Below are positions 12,512-21,792 of a stretch of DNA of 64,000 nt, one piece after another; position 1 is the stretch's first letter; each line of letters opens with the position of its first letter. The notes beneath the pieces were generated by a model, which did not search any database, was not told the DNA's origin, and was given only the letters and a program-made list of their open reading frames with translations. The stretch spans positions 81,901,501 through 81,965,500 of the forward strand of contig CM042028.1 in assembly GCA_023525975.1 (NCBI GenBank), read 5' to 3'. A program made the position numbers and the translations under genes. The DNA comes from Smallanthus sonchifolius. Its lineage: Eukaryota > Streptophyta > Magnoliopsida > Asterales > Asteraceae.

Positions 12512-12830
12512 GGGAAGGGTTCAAATACTAACCAATTTTTTATTTGATAACCGTCCTAACCACTATAAAACAATCACATAGTTTATAAATTATTTATTCT
12601 TTTAATTATTAAAATAGTATTTAAGTATCTTGAATAAATATTTTGAACGTAAATACGGAAATGATGAGTTTTACGTATACGTACCAAATAATGTTACATA
12701 TACGTGACACATAGTGTTTACATATATGTAACATTAACATACTGATAATTGTTACATATACGTAACACTACGTTTGAGAGTGGTTATCATGTTTATCACA
12801 TAAATATTTGTTAGCATTTGAACCTCACCC
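12512..12830. mobile_element. (TA)n-flanked TIR element, family A, copy 2
   Basis: It is nearly the same sequence as 5658-5975, with ends GGGAAGGGTTCAAATACTAA and the inverse near 12815. The same four GTTACATATACGTAAC-type palindromes lie at about 12670-12770. (TA)n tracts flank it and are shared with the element on each side. Confidence 0.7.
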
Positions 12831-12842
12831 TATATATATATA

Positions 12843-13382
12843 GGGGAAGAGTAAAATGAAAACCCCCTTGAATTGAAAAAACCTACGAAACCCTTTGAAA
12901 AAAATTAGAAATTTTTTTTAAAATTTGGGATTGATTATTTATATAAAAAAAGACTTGGTCGCAAAAAAATAAAATAAAAAAACGCCGAATATAAAAGAAA
13001 TAAAAAACATGTAAAAAATAACAAAAATCTGCGTTTTTTTGCTTACGTATGTAATACGTCAGCATTTACATATGTAACAAACGTCAGATTTAAAAAAAAT
13101 TAAGAAAAACCGCTCGGCCTTTTTTTATTTTTTTCACCAAAAATGATAAAATTGAATGTAGAATCCATCCAAAAAATAATAATTTTTTTTTTGTAAAAAG
13201 AAAAAAGTAAAATTACTCTTATACCCCTCTATTTAATCTAAGGCACAAGTTTTTTTATTAAATATATTAAAAATTCAGAATTAATTACAATCACATATTA
13301 AAATAATAAGAAATGAATGTGTGGCCAGAAATGAGTTTAAGAGTTTCACAACAACTAAGGGTTTACAATCGATACGCCCCCT
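12843..13382. mobile_element. (TA)n-flanked TIR element, family D (B-related)
   Basis: It begins GGGGAAGAGTAAAATGAAAA directly after a (TA)n tract. It ends near 13382 with ggtttacaatcgatacgccc, which resembles the inverted left end of family B. TTACGTATGTAATACG and TTTACATATGTAAC palindromes lie near 13041 and 13066. It is non-coding. A related left end occurs at 56037. Confidence 0.5.
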
Positions 13383-13425
13383 GTATATAATGTAGATATC
13401 AGATTTGACAAAATGTGTATCATAA

Positions 13426-13575
13426 CATTACTTTATTGTAGTGATGAGAGTCTCACTTTGTATTTACTTTAGTATAGTGATGAGAGTCTCACTCTTGGAT
13501 ATGGACTTTAGTGTAGTCATGAGCGTCTCACTCTGTGGATATGGAGAAAAGGTTCGAATCCCATCATCCATGTTT
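13426..13575 (+). repeat. Three tandem 40-bp units followed by a tRNA-like B box (SINE-like)
   Basis: Three diverged units built on 'TTTAGTRTAGTGATGAGAGT' and CTCACTC lie in tandem. The last runs into GGTTCGAATCCCATC (from 13551), a good RNA polymerase III B box, and the TTTAGTGTAGTCATGAG stretch resembles an A box. The acceptor and T stems do not pair as a working tRNA would. This is best read as a tRNA-derived repeat fragment. Confidence 0.4.
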
Positions 13576-14069
13576 GTTTTTTTCCTTTCACTATTTTAAC
13601 ACCCTTCTTGTTTTCTATTCTTTTGTCACGCTTTTTAATTTTTATCTTTTGATCAGAAAAACCAACTAGTTTATAAATTTATTAGGTGTATATAAGTTTG
13701 TCTTAATACTCGCTTTACATGTCAAATAGAAGTCGGAATTACTCTTTTTAATGTTTTATATTCTTTTGACATAAATTTTTTTTTTCATGTTTTTTTATTC
13801 TTTTGACACACTTTTTTTTTAATTTTTTGCATGCTTTTTTATATTTTTTTGTTTGTTTTTTACTTTTTTGACATGTATATATATATATATATATATGTTT
13901 TTATTCTTTTGGCATGTTTATTTATTGGGTCGTGCTATACGTACCCTCATCCACTGATTTTTACTTGTTGCATCCCCCTTTAAGTTTTTAAATAAATACA
14001 ATTCAAACCTTTTTATTTTTTTTAGTTTTGTCTTTTTGTTAATTAGTCATTGTTGGTTAAAAGTTATTT

Positions 14070-14660
14070 TTTCAAGGGGTATGTATAACATAACCCGTTT
14101 TTATTTTATAAAAAAGTGTTTTTAAACATAAAAAACGGTTTTAAAAATAATGATTATCCATATGGGGTAAATGGGGGGGGGGGGGAGGGGGGTACGACAA
14201 GTAGGAGGGGAAGGGGTATACATTTTATTTTATAAAAAAGTGTTTTTAAACTTAAAAGAACGGTTTTAGAAATAATAATTTTTCGAATACGGTAAAATGA
14301 CAAGTTTAAAAGCTGTTTTTTCAGGGGGGTGCGACAAGTAGGAGGGGGGATATGTATGACTTAACCCGTTTTTATTTAATAGAAAGTTTTTAAACTTAAA
14401 AAAAGGGTTTTATAAATAATGATTATTTGAAGAGGGTAAAATGAGGGGGGTACCACAAGTAGGAGGGGGTACGACAAGTAGAAGATGGGAGGAGTATATG
14501 TTTTATTTTATAAAAAAATGTTTTTAAACTTAAAAGAACGGTTTTAGAAATAATGATTTTTTGAAAGGGGGTAAAATGACAAGTTTAAAACTTAATTTTT
14601 CAGGTAGGGGGTACGACAAGCAGGAGTGGAGAGTACGTATAGCCTAACCCTTATTTATTT
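14070..14660. repeat. Tandem repeat, four diverged units of about 130-140 bp
   Basis: The block TTTTATTTTATAAAAAAGTG, TTTTTAAACTTAAA, an ACGGTTTTAGAAATAAT block and GGTACGACAAGTAGGAGG recurs with starts near 14096, 14223, 14366 and 14501. A poly-G run at about 14171-14184 lies in the first unit. It is non-coding. Confidence 0.75.
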
Positions 14661-15559
14661 TGTACACACCTTTTTATTTTTTTATTTTTGCATATTTTAA
14701 AAAAAAAATTTAACACTCTTTACATCAACCAACTTTGGTTCGATTTCTAATTTTTATAGCCAACTTTATTTGGTCAGAAAACCACCTAGTTTATAAATTG
14801 ATCAGGTGCTATATAAATTTCTTCTTAGTACATTTTTACATGTCGAATAAAAATCGAAAGTACGAACTAAAAAAAATTAGAAAAGGGTACCGAATTTTTA
14901 CTAAGAGTGTAACCTTGTTATCATGTTAACCAGAGTATTTATAGATGTCATTGGGCCCCACAGTGGGGTTGAAGATCGTGGAATAACCGTCGATTCATAG
15001 GGTGTAACCGCCATCTAATTGCAGTTAAGAATGTACATGTCACGTGCCACTCACTCATGCACACTCTGAGTCCATCGGGTCAGCGTACGATAGAGCAAAT
15101 CCGGATATGGACATCCGACTACAGATTTGGGTTCGAGCATGGATTCCAACCTAATCCCTTCACTTAGTAGACATAACCAAAAATAATATACCATGAATCA
15201 AGTATCGTTCTTACTAGGACTATGGAGATCCGAGTAATATGCCATGGGATCAAAGTAAAGAATATAGAATCATTCCGTGATATAAATGTACTATTTATTT
15301 TTTCTTTTTTATATATATTCACCTTAGGAATAGAGGGATTAACATTTGTAATCATGATTGATTTCAGCAAAACATTATATTATTTATTCAAAAAAACATT
15401 ACGTTTAATTCACTCAATTTAGCTTCAACCGTAAAAGACATGGTTTTTAAGTTTTATAAAAAAAAACAAATTTTGTAAAACAGTTTTAAAAAGATTAAAT
15501 ACAATAATTACATATATTAATCAGTAATCACAATCACTTATGAAAGATTAACACAATGG
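14661..15559. other. Intergenic, no feature recognised
   Basis: The sequence is AT-rich to mixed. Small frames at 14735-14929 and 15164-15422 lack family features and start context. Nothing else is supportable before the LINE begins. Confidence 0.5.
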
Positions 15560-17698
15560 CTGTTTGGGATTGCGGGGGGACAAAGCCCCTGGCCCGGACG
15601 GCTTTAATTTCACATTTATAAAGCAATATTGGGAGCTCCTGAAGGATGATTTCCAAAGAATATTAGGAGCTATTTTTGAAGACGGTGTAATTAGCGGGGC
15701 CTGCAGTTCATCGTTCAGTGCTCTCATCCCAAAAACAAATGAATTTGACTCCTTTAACGATTACAGGCCAATCTCATTAATCGGATGTATTTGCAAAGTG
15801 ATTTCTAAAGTGCTTGCCAATCGTATCAAATACGTTATTGGGTCCGTCATCTCGGAATCTCAAACCGCTTTCCTTGCAAAAAGAAACATCTTAGATGGGC
15901 CATTGGTGGTGAATGAAATGTTGTCCTGGTTGGAAAAAATCCTAGTTAAGCGGGTTGGTATTTAAAGTAGATTTCAACAAGGCGTTTGATTCAATCTCAT
16001 GGGGGTTCATTGATTCCATTTTGCAACAAATGAATTTTCCTTCCAAATGGAGAATGTGGGTCAAAGGAGTGTTGGGCTCGGCTAAAGGCTTCTGTTTTGA
16101 TAAATGGGTCTCCATCCAAAGAATTTTCCTGTTCCCGAGGGGTACGACAAGGTGATCCTTTATCCCCATTTTATTTCTTATAGCAATGGAGTCGCTTAAT
16201 TGGATGCTAGAAAGGGTTGGGGCTCTTAGGGTCTTTAGGGGTATTAAATTGCCCAAAAACGGACCGATAATATCACATCTTCTCTTTGCGGATGACGTTA
16301 TAATTATGGGAGAGTGGTCAAAAACAAAATTCCAGAATCTCTTACGGTTAATGAGGTGTTTCTATCTTGCTTCGGGACTGGTCATAAATTTGAATAAATG
16401 CAGTCTTTTAGGCATCAATGTAGCGGATAATAGTGTGGCGGAGATGGCTAAGATTGCTAAGTGTAAAGTGGGGCAACTTCCTTTTTGGTATCTTGGACTT
16501 AAGGTGGGAACGAACATGAACTTGTCTAAAATTCGGAGGCCAATAATAGATGTATTCGAGGCAAGGCTCTCGGTCTGGAAGGCTAAGAAATTATCCATTG
16601 GGGGTCGGGTGGTGTTGCTTAAATCTGTACTGGATAGTCTCCCTGTTTATTTCTTCTCCTTATACAGAACTCCGGATAAGGTAATTAATTTGTTGGAAAA
16701 AATTAGAAGGAACTTCTTGTGGGGAGGGGACGGGAACACTAGATGAATTCATTGGGTCAAATGGGACACTGTTTGTTCTCCAAAATCAGCAGGGGGTCTC
16801 GGCCTGGGGTCACTTAAAGTGGTTAATCTGAGTTTACTAGCAAAGTGGTGGTGGAGGTTGATATTCAGCATTCACGGACCATCGAGGGGTTCGGCCTACA
16901 TACCAGGGAGAAGGGATTTTGCTGGGGTTTGGGGGAACATAAAGAAACTAGAACTAGTATTTAGCAGCTGAAATCTGAATTTTAAGGAAACGATGAAAAT
17001 GAAGGGAGGAACCTGGACGTGGAGGCATGATGATCAGGGGTTTTTTCCTGTCAGAACAATGCGTGGCCTGCTTAGCCCAGCACAAAACACAGCAGGCGCG
17101 CTTGTTCTAAATTGGTGCAGCGCGGTATCGTTAAAAGTTAACATTTTTGCTTGGCATGCAGAACTAGATAGGATCCCCACCCGACAAGCATTATCTAAGA
17201 GGAAGGTAAATCTAATATCAGATTGTTGTCCCCTTTGCTCTGAGAACGTGGAGAATGTTGAGCATTTGTTTACTTCCTGCTTTTATGCTATCATGCTTTG
17301 GGGATACATTAGCACTTGGTGCAAAATCCCGCCCATCTACGTTTTCTCGGTAAGGGACATCTTGGAGCTTTCTAAAACTAATTTGGCGGATCCAAAAAAG
17401 AATAATGTTTTACAAGTAGTTTTACTTGCTGCAATTTGGAGCATATGAAAGTTTAGGAATGAAGTTGTTTTTTGAGGCAAAAGAGCTGCTCTTAGGAGGC
17501 TTTGCGAGGATCTCAAGTGTACAAGCTACCTATGGGCGAAGAATAGGAAGATGATTGGGGGTCTCAGACTGGGAGAGTTGGTGCTCTTTTCACTTTTGAG
17601 GATTTTGTTTGCCTTATTTTGTTTTGTTTCCTTTCCCCCTGTTGTTTCTTGTTGCTAGTTCCTCTAGCTTTTAATATATCTGCCTTTAAAAAAAAATT
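15560..17698 (+). mobile_element. 5'-truncated L1-type LINE
   Basis: The element starts abruptly inside a reverse transcriptase domain and runs through the C-terminal zinc-finger region (zf-RVT) into a 3' UTR. It ends in an A-rich tail at 17687-17698. The 5' truncation is usual for LINEs. The coding frame is broken several times, so the copy is dead. No convincing target-site duplication was found by eye. Confidence 0.85.
15564..17448 (+). pseudogene. L1 LINE reverse transcriptase with zf-RVT domain, broken
   Basis: Segments at 15564-15965, 15955-16155, 16186-16746 and 16993-17448 together give an L1 reverse transcriptase. The conserved KAPGPDGF block comes first, then NDYRPISLIGC, the DFNKAFDSI block, a GDPLSPF block readable in another frame near 16150, and the catalytic LLFADDVIIMGEW (FADD instead of the common YADD) near 16280. 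The 16993-17448 part has Cys/His spacing (CCPLC...HLFTSC) typical of zf-RVT. Frameshifts lie near 15955 and 16140, and in-frame stops near 16744 and 16970. No endonuclease domain remains. Confidence 0.85.
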
Positions 17699-17852
17699 GA
17701 ATCGTCAATCATTTCCGATTACTCATTTCCTGCCACAATGAGAACATGATGTAGCTTTGTGCAGGTACTACATCGCTATTGATTAAGGGTACCCAACTAT
17801 CTATTTGACTCTGACCCATGTTTGTTTCATTAGCACAGACGTTTTGCTTCAT

Positions 17853-17855
17853 TAA

Positions 17856-17900
<45 letters not shown>
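17853..17900. repeat. (TA)n(CA)n microsatellite
   Basis: About 14 TA units run into about ten CA units. It lies between the LINE tail and the N-acetylglutamate-synthase-like exon. Confidence 0.9.
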
Positions 17901-17959
17901 AACCAATGCCTTCTTAATTGATTCTGGTTCATTATCACTTTCAAATACAACAGAATGAA

Positions 17960-18220
17960 AAACAGGGTTGGTGGAGAACATCAGTTTGTGGCGCCGGAAT
18001 CAAGAAGATCGAGTCTAGTCTTGTAATGAAATGTGACGGTGGTGGAAGTTGTAGTTACTGTAGCAGAAGTGGATATGATGATGGCGGTGATGGAGGGAAA
18101 ACATGGAGTAACGTGTTTGTGGACATGATGAGAGAAGGTCAGCCGTATTTCCGGGCGCATAGTGGTGGCGTATTGGTGGTTGTAGTGCGTGCGGAAGTTA
18201 TTCAAGGCCCTAATTTGGAG
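17960..18220 (+). pseudogene. Lone exon resembling exon 1 of N-acetylglutamate synthase
   Basis: The segment near 18109-18204 translates to NVFVDMMREGQPYFRAHSGG and continues VLVVVVRAEVI. The intact gene at 21793 has ELFVTFFREAWPYFTAHRGS and IFVVLLSAEVL at the matching place; by eye about half of 31 residues agree. The homology ends at GGAG/GTAATA (18220/18221), a good splice donor at the same place as the exon 1 end of the intact gene. No following exon was found before the Helitron, and the first 120 residues are weakly related. It is a broken or partial duplicate; whether it is transcribed is unknown. Confidence 0.6.
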
Positions 18221-18395
18221 GTAATAATTTAGTTAATTTTTTTTAAAGGCAAGCCACCAACCCAAATATATAATAATTTAGTTAAATCATCTTAGTTATT
18301 ATAACCATGGTACAATCATTGATTTTTATTTTTTATTAATTGAATGAATTGTTTGATTATAATTATGGGTAAAACACAAACCATTAATGAGTAAT

Positions 18396-18635
18396 AAGAG
18401 CTTTTACAATAGCTGGCTCTAAAACAGGTTTCTCGTCACCCCTGCCCACCTTGTCCGAGCTTTACCCTCTTACTGGCAAAATCTATTTCGAAAACACCCC
18501 AAAAATGTACACTCGTCGTCTTTCTCCCACTTTCCTCTCCTCTAACGTATCCTTGTTTTAGACGTTCTTACACAAGAAAATCCCTCTCTCCTCTCTCGTA
18601 AAAAACAACCCAAAACCAAATATTGGAGATACTCT
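18396..18635. mobile_element. Possible small TIR element (MITE)
   Basis: The left end AAGAGCTTTTACAATAGCTG and the inverse of the right end (AGAGTATCTCCAATAT) form a weak inverted repeat around a CT-rich, non-coding centre. The ends resemble the common plant MITE end GAGCATCTCCAATAG. A clear target-site duplication is not visible. Confidence 0.35.
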
Positions 18636-18798
18636 AGTAGACCCACACCATTTTATGTTATTTTACTATTTATTATTAATATATATGTACACACATGATA
18701 TTTTGTATATTCATGTCATTAGTTGATTTTGTCATTCTCCTATTAAGTTATTGAACTTAGAAGTTTTAACACTTAGCATGCTACAAATTGTCTTACTT

Positions 18799-19172
18799 GC
18801 TTTTGTCAAATCACACTTTGATAATTCAAATTTACGTGTCATGCATGCTAAAACAATTAAAGTGTGATTTGACAAAAGCTCTCATCATTTCAAATGGCGA
18901 TAGATTTTTAGGATGCACTTCATTTACTGCACTCTCGTACCTGCTTGACTACACAAATTTGAATTATCAAAGCTGCTGTCATTTCAAATGGTGACAACAT
19001 TTACAAATGATGATTGGGCTTCAACCTGATGATGTGGAGGGGTGAGTAGAGGTTGTCGCCATTTCAAATAGCGACAAGTTTGTGTTCACCTGACATCAAC
19101 TGACAACCCTCTTTTCAATGATTAGGATGGAAGAAAGTGAAGGAGTCGCCATTTGAAATGACGACAACCCTA
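18799..19172. repeat. Interlocked inverted repeats plus a four-fold palindromic motif
   Basis: GCTTTTGTCAAATCACACTT at 18799 is repeated in inverse at 18859-18879. A second arm, TTTGATAATTCAAATTT (18817-18833), is repeated in inverse at 18955-18971, so the two pairs interlock. A motif of the form GTCGCCATTTCAAATGGCGA, itself palindromic, occurs with variations near 18887, 18978, 19048 and 19146. There is no coding capacity and no recognised family. Confidence 0.6.
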
Positions 19173-19267
19173 TTTGTGTTAAACAAAAGAGAAAAGTCCC
19201 AAAGGTGATCACTGTATTTGTCATAGCCCATTTTTGTAAAAAATTCAACTTCTAGTTATTAACTGGA

Positions 19268-19678
19268 CTAGTTTAGAACCCCGTGTACATAAAATTCTTA
19301 AATCTTTATGTATATATTTTACAGGTGTAAAATGTATTACATATACTAAGGATAGAAAACAAAATTTAAAATATGTAAAAATTAATATATAATTGGGTTT
19401 CAAAAAAAATGTTAATTACTATTTAATGTAATTCGACTTTCATTTAGTATTTGATTAAAAATAAAAGTTACATAATTAGATTTCAAAGTTTCTTATATTA
19501 AGGGATAATTTAAAATAAATGTGTTTTATTAGTATAATTAGTATTTTCTTTAAAAATATAATTATTATTAAAAGATAGAGGTGTATTTAATAAGAGAGAG
19601 ATGCGAAAAAAAATAATGAAAATAAATATGGATGCGACACGTGACATGGAAATATCTTTATTTATTATATAGTATAGA
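19268..19678 (-). mobile_element. Non-autonomous Helitron
   Basis: On the minus strand the element starts TCTATACTATATAATAAATA (from 19678) and ends GTACACGGGGTTCTAAACTAG (at 19268). A host T complements the A at 19267, and a host A complements the T at 19679. This fits insertion between A and T with the TC...CTAG ends of Helitrons. It has no Rep/helicase. Confidence 0.75.
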
Positions 19679-19956
19679 TTAAACAACCTTGTAAGTTTTA
19701 ACCAATCCAATTTAGTTTTGGCCTAATAGATTTTTCAAACAAATTAATTGATAACTTCGGTTATAGTTCAATTTTAGGTCATAACTGACTTTTTTTTTAA
19801 CGGCGAACAAAACATTATAAATATATACAAAGAAAAACTACACCATTGGACCCAATACAAACTAGTATCTCTAGATTGATACTTGTCCCTAAAGAGGAGA
19901 AGAGGGAGCTCACTTTTTGGGTTGAATCATAAATTTTAAAACCTAAAACTTAAATA

Positions 19957-19987
<31 letters not shown>

Positions 19988-21577
19988 AACTTCTGTACTC
20001 TAATTCTAAAATCAAAAACGTAAAACTTCAAAACAAACACTTTGTAAATTACATTTATTGCCTCTATGGTGAAGAACTATGTTTATTAAAGGCATCCATA
20101 GATACATTATTATGATCATGAATGATCGAGTCATTGTCAAAACAACGACGTTATATATCCTTGTGTCCACTAGTACATAGCATTATTCTCCCTATAAGGT
20201 TCACCCACCAAAATAAAATTGTCATCCCCTGGCCTTAAACTATAAATCAAAACTCAAAAGATATGACTATTTTAATCAAGTGACTTGAATTGCTTTGACT
20301 TTTTTACTCCCACCATAACTAATACCTCAAAATGTGAATCAATCCAAAATAAATTGTGATCCTTGGTGTTTCATTAGTAAGTAGTTTTTTTACGTCTCCC
20401 GCGTTGCGGCGCCGCTAAACACGCATGATAAAGTATAGACTACAATTGACCTGATTCATTTCCGAACTAAATGTACATCGATTATACCGTCGAATGAAAA
20501 CGTATTATATTTGACCGACTCGTTTCCAAGTAAATTTACGTCAAAACGTAGACAACTCGAAACGTACATAAAAATAAGTACGAAAACGTATTATATTTGA
20601 TCCGGCTCATTTCCTAACAAAATTTACGTCAAAACATAGACGAACTTGAATTTATACCGACATGTATATAAAAATAAGAACGTAAGAAATTAGTTTTTTT
20701 AAGTAAAAATGTATAGGGATAAACCCGAAACTTTAGAAACTCGAAAGGGTGCAAATGATATTTTGCAAACCTTTTATAAACCGAAGGGGCTAAAAGTGAA
20801 ATATTCAAAAGTTGAGAGGTGACATTGGCCGGTGGGTTTCCTCACCGACCTTGCCAATTAAGTGTTCTTAGAATTAACCTTTCACTTAACTCGTGTATTA
20901 CATAGTGCAAATTAGAAGAATTTTCATCATACTTATTTAAGTTGTGGAATTTCAATAGAGAAATAATTTTCTTTATTGCCATACTTGAACCATATGAATA
21001 CTAAGACTCAATTCTTAAGAATTATTATAAGATATTTGAAGATTCAATAAGGGTGGAGGGGACACCTCCATTTTTACTCGTAAGTATCCTCAACACCACC
21101 AATTAAAACCTGTCATCTTATTTTTACCTAAAACTACCTTAAAGTACCCCAAAGGAGGAATGTGCCAATCTTTTGAACCCAAAAGTACCCGAACATTCTT
21201 TAGCTTTATAAAAAAACAAAATATCAACGGCTTCACATACCCGCTTTTTAACCCGATTGGCTTAACCGAGGGGTTGCGGCTGCGTAACCGCCCTATCTGA
21301 ACCAACCCGCAGGAGTTACCCACATACGCCCCTTCCACCCTAAGCCATTACCAACCGTTCACTTCAATTAAAAAAATATATAATCTATAAAGTAATTAAT
21401 AATTATATATATATTTTTTTAAGAACAAACTCACTTACTCTAAATGTACTCCTAAATCTACACCACTTATTTACGATAAACTTAAAACCCACAATCTCTT
21501 AATAAAAAAACCACTTATTTACGATATACTTAGAAACCACAACCTCTTAATAAAAGGACAATATACAAGACCCCTGA
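19679..21577. other. Intergenic DNA upstream of the N-acetylglutamate synthase gene
   Basis: No gene was recognised. Two tandem copies of a block of about 100 bp lie at roughly 20490-20690, sharing CGTATTATATTTGA and a tttacgtcaaaac stretch. They are preceded by a GC-rich CGTTGCGGCGCCGCTAAA stretch near 20402, probably part of an unclassified transposon. The last few hundred bases before 21793 should include the promoter of the synthase gene, but no clear element stands out. Confidence 0.45.
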
Positions 21578-21792
21578 ATGCCATCGGACCAAATGTTATT
21601 TGCTAAACTAAAAATATTTTACATGTTGAAAAGAATGGATGATGACACCACTTGCCTCACAAAAAATCAGGACTCGCGTCGTTCTTTTTTGCGGGTCCCA
21701 CACCAAGACCGACAAATATACTTACTTGGCTTCCTCTCCTCTATTTCGCACCAACACTATCGCCGCCTTCATCGGTGGAATTCAGCTCTGAT

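Noticed and set aside
13494..13570. Possible tRNA gene (76 bases with GGTTCGAATCC)
   Set aside because: The B box is good, but the T and D stems do not pair and the acceptor arms need a bulge. It lies at the end of three tandem units, so a tRNA-derived repeat is the better reading.
17709..17981. Minus-strand frame over the TA/CA microsatellite
   Set aside because: Much of it translates the dinucleotide repeat (Tyr-Ile and Val-Cys runs).
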